64,000 nucleotides of DNA from UBA6522 sp965205045 (GCA_965205045.1 OZ242031.1:2356001-2420000); one strand, 5' to 3'; numbered from the stretch's first letter, positions 44,611 through 53,065 are shown. Made by a program: numbers and translations. Notes: generated by a model not told the origin, from the sequence alone.

Positions 44611-45242
44611 TCACCATGAACCGCACCGCCGCCGGCATCGCGGCCGCGCCCTTTCTCATCCTCGGCTCCCCGGCCTTCGGCCAGTCCGGCGTGGAGGCGG
44701 CGGAACCGGAGGCTCCGGTGGAGTCCTTCGCGGGCCGCGAACTCGCCGGCTACGGCTACGGCGAGCACTTCTGCTGGCCGCTCGCCGATACCGCCCACGC
44801 GCGGGCCGAAGCCCTCGCCGCCGCCACGGGCGACATGCAAACGCCGGTCTACACCTTCGAACTGCACACCGGGCAACGCTGGGACATGTGCCTGTGGGAC
44901 GCGGACGGGGACTGGGAAGGGGGATGGAAATACCGCAACTGCGGTTTCGCCCGGGACGGCGGCTCCGCGGACGGCTTCATCCACCACGGCAGGGCGCACC
45001 CGGACGCCGGCCACGAGTACGCCGAGTACGAGCACCCGGGCCCCTACGACGGCGGCCCGCAGGACGAGACGATCGTCTACGCCGGGCCCATCGCCGGCCG
45101 GATGATCTGCGCCGATGCGAGGGAGCCCTACGTGCCCGCCCGCGCCGACCTGCTGCTCTTCGAGGGCGACACCCGCGCCGGGGGAGCGGACGATGCCGAC
45201 GATACCGGCGGCGGGGCCACGGAACCGGGCGGCACGTCATGA
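44607..45242 (+). CDS. Secreted four-cysteine domain protein
   Basis: This 211-residue protein has a signal peptide ending SPAFGQS and consists mainly of one domain containing EHFCWPL, QRWDMCLWDADGDWEGGWKY with RNCGF, EYAEYEHPGP and a late GRMICADA. The order C-(F/W)-x-P, then (F/W)-D-(L/M)-C-L-W-x2-D-x2-W, then C, E-Y-A, and M-x-C is shared with the C-terminus of the preceding protein, so four conserved cysteines probably make two disulfides. The tail is acidic and low-complexity. It starts inside the upstream stop (ATGA). Function is unknown. Confidence 0.72.
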   Translation: MITMNRTAAGIAAAPFLILGSPAFGQSGVEAAEPEAPVESFAGRELAGYGYGEHFCWPLADTAHARAEALAAATGDMQTPVYTFELHTGQRWDMCLWDADGDWEGGWKYRNCGFARDGGSADGFIHHGRAHPDAGHEYAEYEHPGPYDGGPQDETIVYAGPIAGRMICADAREPYVPARADLLLFEGDTRAGGADDADDTGGGATEPGGTS

Positions 45243-45455
45243 ACCCGGCCGGCGGGGGGCCGCGACGCCCCCGCCGGGCGCGCTGGAGCGCCGACACGCG
45301 CGACACCCCGCAAAAACCACATGTCCAGCACCGGACCCATCGCCCAGCCTCGCCGGGACAACCGCCAACCATCCGGACACGCGACTTTTGAAAAGGCCTG
45401 CGGTAGCCCTTGCGGCGCTTGACCCCTCGAAGCGAACGGCACATACTCTCGCGCC
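45243..45455. other. Gap between surface operon and trp leader
   Basis: A 50-codon arginine-rich frame starts at ATG 45239, overlapping the previous stop, but it has no family character and was not called. The trp promoter is at the right-hand end. No terminator with a U-tract was found after the surface operon. Confidence 0.35.
45419..45447 (+). promoter_or_regulatory. Promoter of the trp operon
   Basis: TTGACC (45419-45424) and CATACT (45442-45447) are separated by 17 bp, a near-consensus sigma-70 layout. Transcription would begin at about 45454, one or two bases before the trpL start codon, so the leader peptide would be translated from an almost leaderless message. No clear TrpR operator palindrome was seen. 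Confidence 0.65.
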
Positions 45456-45515
45456 ATGAACGGACCCATGGGCCAACCTGCACGTCTGCTGCGCTGGTGG
45501 CGAGGACGCCAGTGA
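45456..45515 (+). CDS. trpL: trp leader peptide
   Basis: A 19-codon frame, MNGPMGQPARLLRWWRGRQ, contains two adjacent tryptophan codons (45495-45500) and ends at TGA 45513-45515, 105 bp before trpE. Ribosome stalling at these codons under tryptophan shortage would free the antiterminator segment just downstream. The Trp codons adjoin a short stem (TGGCG 45499-45503 with CGCCA 45508-45512). Confidence 0.85.
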   Translation: MNGPMGQPARLLRWWRGRQ

Positions 45516-45600
45516 GAGGGTAGTGCGCGCGTAATCCGACCCAAGCGTCCGTTTCAGTCATGCAAACCCATCTCGTGTTTTCGGGGATGGGTTTTTTTTT
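45514..45600 (+). terminator. trp attenuator (terminator with alternative antiterminator)
   Basis: AAACCCATC (45564-45572) and GATGGGTTT (45586-45594) form a 9-bp stem with a 13-base loop, followed by a run of T to 45600: an intrinsic terminator 20 bp before trpE. The left arm can instead pair with GAGAGGGT (45514-45521), which overlaps the trpL stop, giving ACCC(A)TCTC:GAGAGGGT as antiterminator. This is the classical arrangement in which low charged tRNA-Trp allows read-through. Confidence 0.82.
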
Positions 45601-45620
45601 GGAGATAACAGGAAAGTCCG

Positions 45621-47018
45621 ATGCAACCACCGTTCGACATTGCGGCGGATCTCGATACACCGGTATCGGCCTGGCTCAAGCTCAAGGAATTCGAGCCCCG
45701 TTTTCTGCTTGAGAGCGTCGAGGGCGGCGAGCGCCTCGCCCGTTACTCTTTTCTCGGTTTCGGCCCGGGGCCGGCCCTTGAACTGTACCCCGACCGGTTG
45801 CTGGTCGGCGGCTCCGAGGTGCCGCGGCCCTCGACGGCCGACGAATGGTTGGGGGTGCTGCGCCGGATGATGAAAATCGCCCCGGAACTGCTGCCGAGGA
45901 TCGATGGCCTGCCGTATACGGGGGGACTCGTGGGAGCGTTCGGCTACGACGTGGTGCGCTACTTCGAGCGGTTGCCGCCCAACCGGGACGAGCTGCAGGG
46001 GCTGCCCCAGGCTGCGCTGGTCGTGCCCCGGTCCCTGCTGGTGTTCGATCACCTCACCCGGCGGGTTGCGCTGCTGCACTCCGGTTCCGAGGTGGAACGC
46101 CGGCATCTTCGCCGGGAGGTCATTCACGCGTTGCGTGGCGGCATTGGCGTCCGCCGGGCCGCGGGAACTCCTCGCTGCGGGTTCTCGCGGGCAGCCGCGA
46201 GCTACGAAAAGGCCGATTTCATGGACGCAGTGCGTCGCTGCAAGGAGCATATCGCAGCCGGCGACATCTACCAGATCGTGATGTCGGTGCGATTCTCCGG
46301 CACCGGCAACCTGGATCCCTTCTCGTGCTACCGGGCGTTGCGGCTGTTGAACCCCTCTCCCTACATGTTCTTCTTCGAGTCCGGATCCCTCAAGGTGGCG
46401 GGTGCGTCCCCCGAAGCGCTGGTTCGGCTCGAACAGGGAAAGGCTTCGCTCAGGCCCATCGCGGGGACGCGGCCGAGAGGCTCGTCCAGGCGGGAGGATG
46501 CGGACCTGGAGGCGGAACTGCTCGCGGACCCGAAGGAGAACGCCGAGCACGTCATGCTGGTGGACCTGGCGAGAAACGACCTGGGCCGGGTTGCGGAACG
46601 CGGCACGGTGCATGTGAATCCGTATCGCAGGATCGAGCGCTACAGTCACGTGATGCACATAGTCAGCGGTGTGCGCGGTACGCTGAAGCCCGAGCACGAC
46701 GCGTTGGACCTGTTCGCGGCAGCGTTTCCCGCGGGCACGCTGGTGGGTGCGCCCAAGGTACGGGCCATGGAACTCATCTCGGAGCTGGAGCCGGTCGCCA
46801 GGGGGCTCTATGGCGGCTCGGTGGGCTACCTTTCGAAGAACGGCAACATGGACCAGGCCATCGCCATCCGCACGCTGGTGTTTCATGACGACGAGTACAG
46901 CTTTCAGGCGGGGGCGGGTATCGTTGCCGACAGCGACCCCGAGTTCGAGCACCATGAGGTGATGGCCAAGAGCGCCATTCTCCGCCGGGCGATGGAAATT
47001 GCGGAGGAAGGGTTGTGA
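45621..47018 (+). CDS. trpE: Anthranilate synthase component I
   Basis: The 465-residue subunit turns chorismate and ammonia into anthranilate. The feedback-binding LLES motif (FLLESVEGGERLARYSFLG) is intact at about residue 29, followed by the catalytic core FMDAVRRCKEHIAAGDIYQI, SPYMFFF, RPIAGTRPRG, HVMLVDLARNDLGRV, FPAGTLVGAPKVRAME and AGAGIVADSDPEFEH. It is slightly shorter than E. coli TrpE. It is preceded by the attenuator and overlaps trpG by four bases. Confidence 0.95.
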   Translation: MQPPFDIAADLDTPVSAWLKLKEFEPRFLLESVEGGERLARYSFLGFGPGPALELYPDRLLVGGSEVPRPSTADEWLGVLRRMMKIAPELLPRIDGLPYTGGLVGAFGYDVVRYFERLPPNRDELQGLPQAALVVPRSLLVFDHLTRRVALLHSGSEVERRHLRREVIHALRGGIGVRRAAGTPRCGFSRAAASYEKADFMDAVRRCKEHIAAGDIYQIVMSVRFSGTGNLDPFSCYRALRLLNPSPYMFFFESGSLKVAGASPEALVRLEQGKASLRPIAGTRPRGSSRREDADLEAELLADPKENAEHVMLVDLARNDLGRVAERGTVHVNPYRRIERYSHVMHIVSGVRGTLKPEHDALDLFAAAFPAGTLVGAPKVRAMELISELEPVARGLYGGSVGYLSKNGNMDQAIAIRTLVFHDDEYSFQAGAGIVADSDPEFEHHEVMAKSAILRRAMEIAEEGL

Positions 47019-47617
47019 GCGCGCGGCTGCTGTTGATCGACAACTACGACTCCTTCACCTACAACCTGGTGCAGGCGTTTCTCGTGCTGGATGCGGATGT
47101 CAGCGTCTACCGCAACGATGCCATCGATGCCGGAACCGCCGAGTCCTGCGAGCCGACGCACCTGGTCATTTCACCGGGTCCCGGCCGGCCCTCCGATGCC
47201 GGCGTATCGCTTGCGATGATCGAGCGCTTTGCCGGCAGGATACCCATCCTCGGGGTTTGCCTGGGGCACCAGTGCATCGTGGAGCACTTCGGCGGCGAGA
47301 TCGTCTCCGCAGGCAGCCTGATGCACGGCAAGACATCGCAGATCAGCCACGACGGAACGGACATCTACGATGGCTTGCCGAATCCCTTCGAAGCCGGGCG
47401 CTACCATTCACTGGCGGCGCGCCGCAACCGCGTACCGGACGTTCTCGAGGTCACGGCACAGACCGGGGACGGCGAGATCATGGGCGTACGCCACAGGAGT
47501 CTTCAGGTGGTCGGCGTGCAGTATCATCCGGAGAGCGTTCTGACCCCGCACGGCCCGGAGCTTCTCGCAAACTTCCTGAAGACCGGGTCCGCCGAAACCG
47601 AATCCCCCGGAGGTTGA
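47015..47617 (+). CDS. trpG: Anthranilate synthase component II (glutamine amidotransferase)
   Basis: The 200-residue class I amidotransferase supplies ammonia to TrpE. It shows LLIDNYDSFTYNLVQAF, the SPGPGRP oxyanion strand, the nucleophile in ILGVCLGHQCI, HGKTSQI and the catalytic His-Glu in VGVQYHPESVL. The GTG start overlaps the trpE stop. In bacteria that use this component for folate synthesis it is called pabA; its place in a trp operon supports trpG. Confidence 0.94.
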   Translation: MSARLLLIDNYDSFTYNLVQAFLVLDADVSVYRNDAIDAGTAESCEPTHLVISPGPGRPSDAGVSLAMIERFAGRIPILGVCLGHQCIVEHFGGEIVSAGSLMHGKTSQISHDGTDIYDGLPNPFEAGRYHSLAARRNRVPDVLEVTAQTGDGEIMGVRHRSLQVVGVQYHPESVLTPHGPELLANFLKTGSAETESPGG

Positions 47618-47619
47618 CG

Positions 47620-48651
47620 ATGAGTTCGCAAGCGGTGGCATGGCTGGAGAAGGTGCTGGCGGGTACCCACCTCACCGAGGGGGAGTCGGAGTCGATGCTG
47701 CATGCCATGGGTACCGGCGAGTTACCGGCGCCCCTGGCGGGCGGGCTGCTGGCTGCGCTCAGGGCGAAGGGCGAGGTCGCAGCGGAGATCCGGGGGGCCG
47801 CCCGGGCCATGCGCGACCTGGCGGTCAGTCCGGACGTTCCATCCGGAGGTGCCTATGTGGACGTTGTAGGCACCGGCGGCGACGGCTCGGCCAGTCTCAA
47901 CCTGTCGACGGGCAGCGCGCTGCTGGCGGCGGCCTGCGGCGCGCAGGTGGTCAAGCACGGCAATCGGTCCATCTCCAGCCGCTCCGGCAGCGCCGACGCG
48001 CTGATGGCGCTGGGCCTGCCCGTGCCGCTTTTGGATCGGCAGATCGGCGCCTGCCTGCGGGACACCGGCTTCACCTTCCTGTTCGCTCCCAACCACCATC
48101 CGGCGATGCGCCACATCGGACCGGTACGCGCGGCCATGGGCGTGCGCACCCTGTTCAATATCCTCGGGCCGCTGACCAATCCGGCACGGCCGCCTTTCAA
48201 CGTCATGGGCGCGTTCAGCGAACCCATGGCGGAACTCATGGCCGAGACGCTCTCCGGAATGGAAGCGACGCGCAGTTTCGTGGTCCACGGCGCCTGCGGC
48301 TGGGACGAACCCACTCCTTTGGGTCCCTTTGTCTGTTTCGACGTGCGGTCGGGTTCGGTGGTCCGGGAGGTGCGCGACCCCGCCGACTACGGTCTTTCCC
48401 GGTGTACGGAAGATGCGCTCAAGGGCGGAGAGCCGGAGGAAAATGCGGCTCGGCTGCGCGATGCGCTTTGCGGCGGCGATACTCGGGCGCACCGGGATGC
48501 CCTGGTTCTCGGTGCAGCGCTTGCACTGGAAGTGACCGGCGCGGCGCCCGACGCCCGCAGCGCCGTTCACCGTGCCCGCACCGTCCTCGAGGAAGGCGGC
48601 GGGCGTGGCTTCGTGGACAGGCTTCAGGCGTTTGTGGCCGGCGTGGATTGA
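47620..48651 (+). CDS. trpD: Anthranilate phosphoribosyltransferase
   Basis: The 343-residue enzyme joins anthranilate and PRPP. Key motifs are the PRPP loop VDVVGTGGDGSASLNLSTGS, KHGNRSISSRSGSADALMALG, FLFAPNHHPAMRH, VRAAMGVRTLFNILGPLTNP and VVHGACGWDEP. The ATG at 47620 follows the trpG stop by two bases with AGGAGG-like GGAGG seven bases upstream. It is not fused to trpG as it is in E. coli. Confidence 0.95.
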   Translation: MSSQAVAWLEKVLAGTHLTEGESESMLHAMGTGELPAPLAGGLLAALRAKGEVAAEIRGAARAMRDLAVSPDVPSGGAYVDVVGTGGDGSASLNLSTGSALLAAACGAQVVKHGNRSISSRSGSADALMALGLPVPLLDRQIGACLRDTGFTFLFAPNHHPAMRHIGPVRAAMGVRTLFNILGPLTNPARPPFNVMGAFSEPMAELMAETLSGMEATRSFVVHGACGWDEPTPLGPFVCFDVRSGSVVREVRDPADYGLSRCTEDALKGGEPEENAARLRDALCGGDTRAHRDALVLGAALALEVTGAAPDARSAVHRARTVLEEGGGRGFVDRLQAFVAGVD

Positions 48652-48653
48652 CG

Positions 48654-49544
48654 ATGATGGCGGCGGTACGGCAATCCCCGGGCGAATCCTTTCTCGGAAG
48701 GATGGCAAGCAGCAGCCGTGCACGGGCCCGCGAAGCCCGCAGGCGGGTGTCCGAGGGGGCGCTGCTGGCACAGGCGCTGGCTACGCCGGCCCCGCCGCCG
48801 CTGAGCCTGGGGAAGTTCGGCATGATCGCGGAACTCAAGTACCGCTCTCCCGCGGCAGGATCGCTGGCAGCGCAGGATTTCGACGGCGACGCGCAAGTCC
48901 GTGCCTATGGTGCGGGCGGCGCCGCGGCCGTTTCGGTGCTGACCGAACCGCAGGAATTTCGCGGCAGCCTGGATGATCTGCGCAACGCAGCAGAGTCATT
49001 GACGGCGTACCGGATTCCCGCCATGCGCAAGGACTTCCTCACCGACCCGTACCAGGTGCTGGAGGCGCGGGCTGCGGGCGCCGGCGGCGTGCTGGTCATC
49101 GTCACCATGCTGAGCGACGCGGAGGTCGGGGAACTGCTGGCCTGCGCGGCCCAGTGCGGGTTGTTCGTCCTGCTGGAGGGCTTCGACGAAGCCGATCTGG
49201 AGCGCATCGGCGGGATCGGCGCACCGCCAGGCGGCTCCTCGCCGGACGGTTCTGCGCCGGACGACTCACCACCACTGCTCTGCGGGGTCAATTGCCGCGA
49301 CCTGCGGAACCTGGCGGTCAACCGCGATCGTTTCCGCCAACTGGCGCCGTACCTGGCGCCTCATCTGCCCGCGGTGGCGGAAAGCGGAATTGAAGGCGCC
49401 GGCGATATTGCCGCGGTTGCGTCGCTGGGCTACCGCGCCGCGCTGGTCGGCTCGGCGCTGATGCGAGCCGGCGATGCCTCGCAGGAGCTGGCCGCGATGG
49501 CGGCGGCGGGGGCGCAGGCAGTTGGGAGCAAGCCGTGTTCATAA
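48654..49544 (+). CDS. trpC: Indole-3-glycerol-phosphate synthase
   Basis: This 296-residue TIM barrel closes the indole ring. Core motifs are MIAELKYRSPAAGSL, AAAVSVLTEPQEFRGSLDDL, RKDFLTDPYQVLEARAAGA, LCGVNCRDLRNLAVN and VAESGIEGAGDIA. Between VLLEGFDEADLERI and the VNCRDL strand there is an unusual proline/serine/aspartate-rich insertion (about residues 188-206, PPGGSSPDGSAPDDSPP). The start ATG at 48654 is two bases after trpD; the end overlaps trpF by ten bases. Confidence 0.93.
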   Translation: MMAAVRQSPGESFLGRMASSSRARAREARRRVSEGALLAQALATPAPPPLSLGKFGMIAELKYRSPAAGSLAAQDFDGDAQVRAYGAGGAAAVSVLTEPQEFRGSLDDLRNAAESLTAYRIPAMRKDFLTDPYQVLEARAAGAGGVLVIVTMLSDAEVGELLACAAQCGLFVLLEGFDEADLERIGGIGAPPGGSSPDGSAPDDSPPLLCGVNCRDLRNLAVNRDRFRQLAPYLAPHLPAVAESGIEGAGDIAAVASLGYRAALVGSALMRAGDASQELAAMAAAGAQAVGSKPCS

Positions 49545-50134
49545 AGATCTGCGGCCTGAGCACGCCAGATGACGTTTCGGTCGCCGTCGCCGCCGGCGCC
49601 GACGCGCTGGGATTCGTGTTCGCCAGTTCGCCCAGGCAGGTGACACCGGAGCAGGCGCGCGACCTTTGCGGCGGCCTCGGGGGGCGGGTCATTCGAGTCG
49701 CGGTGATGCGTCATCCCGACGCCGGCGACTGGGCGCAGGTCAGGGACGTATTCGGGCCCGATTGGCTGCAGACCGATGCGGAGGATTTCGCCACCCTGGG
49801 ACGGCTGGATTGCGAGCCCCTGCCGGTTTACCGCAATACCGGACCGACAGACGCGCGGTGGCCTGCCCGGATCCTTTTCGAGGGCGCGCAGAGCGGACAT
49901 GGTGAACGCGCCGATTGGCCGGGAGCTGCCCACGTTGCCGCCCGCACGCGCGTCATACTCGCGGGCGGGTTGGACTGCGACAACGTCATCGAGGCCATCG
50001 AAGCGGTCCAGCCATGGGGCGTGGACGTGTCCAGCGGAGTGGAACACGAACGCGGCGTCAAGGACCCCGGGAAGATCAGAGAATTCATCGCCCGCGTGCG
50101 GGCTTCCGAAAGAGAACAGGCTCATGTCCACTAG
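49535..50134 (+). CDS. trpF: Phosphoribosylanthranilate isomerase
   Basis: The 199-residue TIM barrel performs the Amadori rearrangement before TrpC. It shows FIKICGLSTPDDVSVAVAAG with the catalytic cysteine, ADALGFVFASSPRQVTPEQA, the phosphate-binding ILAGGLDCDNVIEAI and GVDVSSGVEHERGVKDPGKI. The GTG start lies within the last ten bases of trpC. In many gammaproteobacteria trpF is fused to trpC; here it is separate. Confidence 0.95.
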   Translation: MFIKICGLSTPDDVSVAVAAGADALGFVFASSPRQVTPEQARDLCGGLGGRVIRVAVMRHPDAGDWAQVRDVFGPDWLQTDAEDFATLGRLDCEPLPVYRNTGPTDARWPARILFEGAQSGHGERADWPGAAHVAARTRVILAGGLDCDNVIEAIEAVQPWGVDVSSGVEHERGVKDPGKIREFIARVRASEREQAHVH

Positions 50135-51404
50135 TCCGACAACGCCACCCATGGCCGCCGAACACGCCCGTCTGCTAAGTGATCTCGTCGAAGGCAAGCT
50201 CCCCGACGCCAGGGGCCGGTTCGGGCCCTTTGGCGGCTGTTACGTGCCCGAAACGCTCATGCTGGCGGTGCACCGGTTGACCGAAGGCGTCTACCGGCTG
50301 CTGCCGGACGAGGCGTTCCAACAGCGTCTGAACGAAGAGTTGCAGGACTGGGTGGGGCGGCCGACGTCGCTGACGCGCGCGGCGGGACTGTCGGCCCGGT
50401 GGGGTGCGGAAGTCTGGCTGAAACGCGAGGACCTCACTCACACCGGGGCCCACAAGATCAACAACGCCATCGGCCAGGGCCTGCTGGCCCGGTCGATCGG
50501 CGCCGAGCGGATCGTCGCCGAGACCGGTGCGGGACAGCATGGCGTGGCGGCGGCCGCCGCCTGTGCCCGGCTGGGCCTGCCGTGCGTGGTCTACATGGGC
50601 GAGGTGGATGTGGAGCGTCAGGCCCCCAACGTGGACCGCATGCATCGCCTGGGCGCCACGGTGGTCCCGGTCACTTCCGGCGATCGAACCCTGCGGGCCG
50701 CCGTCAACGAAGCGATTCGGGACTGGGTCACGGATCCGGTGGGCACCTACTACCTGCTGGGGTCCGCCGTCGGCCCGCATCCGTACCCCTACCTGGTTCG
50801 CGAGCTTCAGTCAGTGATCGGCAGGGAGGCGAAGGTTCAGCTCACGGCGCGCGCGGGGATGCCGGATGCCGTATTCGCCTGCGTCGGCGGCGGCTCCAAC
50901 GCCATCGGGCTGTTCCACGAATTCATCGGCGACGACGACGTGGCGCTGTTCGGCGTGGAAGCCGGAGGGCGGGGCGGGGCGCTGGGCGACAATTCGGCGA
51001 CCCTGAGCGGCGGCCGGCCCGGTGTGCTGCACGGTGCCCATTCCATGCTGCTGTACGACGACGATGGCCAGATACAGGAAACCCATTCCGTATCGGCCGG
51101 GCTGGACTATCCGGGCGTGGGGCCGGAACACTCGCTGCTGCAGATGATCGGGCGGGTGGACTACGTCACCGCCAGCGACGAAGAGGCGCTGGATGCGGTT
51201 GCCGAGTGCTGCGCCGCCGAGGGAATCCTTCCCGCGCTGGAGAGCGCCCACGCCATCGCGGGCGCCCGCCGCTGGGCTGCCGGGAATCCGGGCGCGCGAA
51301 TCCTGATCGGCCTGTCAGGCCGCGGCGACAAGGACATGCCCATCCTGCGCCGCTTTCCGGTCGCATCCGCTGCCGCTGGGGAGGCCGCCCGTGTCGCCTC
51401 TTGA
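50124..51404 (+). CDS. trpB: Tryptophan synthase beta chain
   Basis: This 426-residue PLP enzyme joins indole and serine. It carries GRFGPFGGCYVPETL, the PLP lysine in LTHTGAHKINNAIGQ, ETGAGQHGVAAAAACARLGL, ACVGGGSNAIGLFHEF, EAGGRGGALGDNSATLSG and ISVSAGLDYPGVGPEHS-like HSVSAGLDYPGVGPEH. The ATG at 50124 overlaps trpF by 11 bases and gives an N-terminus slightly longer than E. coli TrpB. Confidence 0.95.
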   Translation: MSTSPTTPPMAAEHARLLSDLVEGKLPDARGRFGPFGGCYVPETLMLAVHRLTEGVYRLLPDEAFQQRLNEELQDWVGRPTSLTRAAGLSARWGAEVWLKREDLTHTGAHKINNAIGQGLLARSIGAERIVAETGAGQHGVAAAAACARLGLPCVVYMGEVDVERQAPNVDRMHRLGATVVPVTSGDRTLRAAVNEAIRDWVTDPVGTYYLLGSAVGPHPYPYLVRELQSVIGREAKVQLTARAGMPDAVFACVGGGSNAIGLFHEFIGDDDVALFGVEAGGRGGALGDNSATLSGGRPGVLHGAHSMLLYDDDGQIQETHSVSAGLDYPGVGPEHSLLQMIGRVDYVTASDEEALDAVAECCAAEGILPALESAHAIAGARRWAAGNPGARILIGLSGRGDKDMPILRRFPVASAAAGEAARVAS

Positions 51405-52152
51405 AGTGATCGAGCGGGCACTGGAAGCCTCCGACGGTCCGGCCCTGGTCGCCTTCCTGACCGCCGGATATCCCACCGCGGACAGCTTTCTGGACGTTCT
51501 CTCGCAGGTCGAGGCCGCGGCGGATGCCGTGGAGATCGGGGTTCCCTTCACCGATCCCATGGCGGATGGCGTGACCATCCAGCGCTCCAGCCACGCGGCC
51601 ATCGAGAACGGCGTGAGCCTGCGGTGGATCCTGGACCGGCTGGCCGGCCGAAGCGCGCCGCCGGCGGCCCCGCTGCTGTTGATGAGTTACCTGAACCCAT
51701 TGCTCGCGTTCGGTTACGACAGGCTTGCCGCCCGCGCCCGCGAGGCCGGCGTGAGCGGCTTCATCGTCCCCGATCTTCCCCTCGAGGAAAGCGCGCCGTT
51801 CAGGGCGTGCCTGGAACCGGAGGGACTGGCGCTCGTGCAACTCGTGACCCCGGCAACGCCCACGGAGCGCCTGGCCGAGCTATGCGGACAGAGCCAGGGA
51901 TTCGTATACGCCGTCATGCGCACGGGTATTACAGGAGGCAAAGTAGATCTTCCCGCCGAACTCACTGCCTATCTCTGTACCGTCACGGAACAGTCGCGCG
52001 TACCCGTCTGCGCGGGATTCGGCGTCCGCTCCCGGGAGCAGGTGCAACGCATTGCCCGCCACGCGGACGGCGTCGTCGTCGGCTCCGCGTTGGTGGAAGT
52101 CCTGGAGCGCGGCGACAGTCCGGGCGAGTTTCTGACCGGCCTGAGGCCCTGA
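51391..52152 (+). CDS. trpA: Tryptophan synthase alpha chain
   Basis: The 253-residue TIM barrel splits indole-3-glycerol phosphate and channels indole to TrpB. It has LVAFLTAGYPTADSFLDVL, the catalytic Glu and Asp in AVEIGVPFTDPMADGVTIQ, PLLLMSYLNPLLAFG, VPDLPLEES, RTGITGGKVDLPAEL and the phosphate-binding GFGVRSREQV. The GTG start overlaps trpB by 14 bases. It closes a seven-gene trpEGDCFBA operon. Confidence 0.95.
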   Translation: MSPLEVIERALEASDGPALVAFLTAGYPTADSFLDVLSQVEAAADAVEIGVPFTDPMADGVTIQRSSHAAIENGVSLRWILDRLAGRSAPPAAPLLLMSYLNPLLAFGYDRLAARAREAGVSGFIVPDLPLEESAPFRACLEPEGLALVQLVTPATPTERLAELCGQSQGFVYAVMRTGITGGKVDLPAELTAYLCTVTEQSRVPVCAGFGVRSREQVQRIARHADGVVVGSALVEVLERGDSPGEFLTGLRP

Positions 52153-52162
52153 TCCTCCTGCC

Positions 52163-52477
52163 ATGAAACGATTGATCTCCCATGAATCCCTGGCCCATGT
52201 GGGCCACGTGCGGAACCTGCTCGAGCAGTCCGGAATCGCCTGCCTGGTCAAGAACGAACAACTCTCCGGCGGCCTGGGCGAAATTCCGTTTCTGGAATGT
52301 CTTCCGGAACTCTGGGTGGTCAGGGACGGCGATCTTGCCCGCGCGCAGGCGCTGATCAGGGACATGGAGCAAACCGCCGCGCCGCGCGGGCCCTGGCGAT
52401 GCCGGCGATGCGGCGAGAGCAATGAAGGCCAGTTCGCCGCCTGCTGGCGGTGCGGGGCTGCAGACGAGTCCGGCTAG
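52163..52477 (+). CDS. DUF2007 domain protein with C-terminal zinc ribbon
   Basis: The 104-residue protein has an N-terminal DUF2007 domain (putative signal-transducing; HVGHVRNLLEQSGIACLVKN, LPELWVVRDGDLARAQALI) and ends with a zinc ribbon, WRCRRCGESNEGQFAACWRC, with two CxxC pairs. It begins 10 bp after trpA and may be read through from the trp operon, although nothing links it to tryptophan metabolism. Confidence 0.8.
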   Translation: MKRLISHESLAHVGHVRNLLEQSGIACLVKNEQLSGGLGEIPFLECLPELWVVRDGDLARAQALIRDMEQTAAPRGPWRCRRCGESNEGQFAACWRCGAADESG

Positions 52478-52608
52478 AGCAGCCCGTGCCTGCGTAACCC
52501 ATGCTCGTCGCGGAGAAAGCGTACAGTCACGCCAGGGTGGATCGGGCCTGCTTTTGAAGTCGAATCCGGACAAGTCCCCAAAACAGGACCGAATTGCGGG
52601 ACTCGTCA

Positions 52609-52636
52609 TTGTGCTGCAAGTGGTAATTGGTATACT
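52609..52636 (+). promoter_or_regulatory. Promoter candidate before the STAS gene
   Basis: TTGTGC (52609-52614) and TATACT (52631-52636) are spaced by 16 bp. The STAS gene ATG lies 35 bp after the -10 box, allowing a short normal leader. Confidence 0.5.
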
Positions 52637-52671
52637 CCGCCGCTGTTGAACCATTCTGGAAACTTGGTTAG

Positions 52672-53010
52672 ATGGAAATTTCCACCGAAAACAGGGACGG
52701 TGCGCTGATCGCCAGGGCCGCGGGCCGCATCGACGGCGCCAACGCGCGGGATTTCGAAGCTGCAGTGCAAACCGCCATCCGGGATTGCGAGGGCCCTGTC
52801 ATCATCGATTGCGAGGACCTCTCCTACATAAGCAGTGCCGGATTGCGCGCGATCCTGCTCATTGCCAAGACCCTGGACAAGCGCAACGTCAAGTTCGCGC
52901 TCTGCTCGCTTTCCGAGCCCATCGCGGAAATCTTTCAGATCAGCGGTTTCGACCAGATCATTTCCACCCACTCTTCACAGGCGGACGCTCTGGCCGCAGT
53001 CGGCGGCTAG
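52672..53010 (+). CDS. STAS-domain anti-sigma-factor antagonist
   Basis: The 112-residue single-domain protein matches SpoIIAA/RsbV-type antagonists. GPVIIDCEDLSYISSAGLRA contains the serine normally phosphorylated by the partner kinase (S58/S59 region), and IAEIFQISGFDQIISTHSS is the usual C-terminal helix and strand. The partner kinase/anti-sigma factor and phosphatase are not adjacent. The 95-residue protein that follows may belong to the same transcript. Confidence 0.88.
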   Translation: MEISTENRDGALIARAAGRIDGANARDFEAAVQTAIRDCEGPVIIDCEDLSYISSAGLRAILLIAKTLDKRNVKFALCSLSEPIAEIFQISGFDQIISTHSSQADALAAVGG

Positions 53011-53065
53011 TCCGCAGTCTTCGGAATCGCCGGAAACAGCGTGACCTTGCGCTGGAGCAACTGAA

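Noticed and set aside
45239..45391. 50-codon third gene of the surface operon
   Set aside because: Start overlap (ATGA) is suggestive, but the product is a basic, low-complexity sequence with no signal peptide or resemblance to the two secreted proteins.
41830..45400. Direct repeats flanking the surface-protein operon as a mobile cassette
   Set aside because: The regions around 41830-41910 and 45330-45400 share only short GC-rich stretches; similarity is too low and gapped to separate from composition bias.
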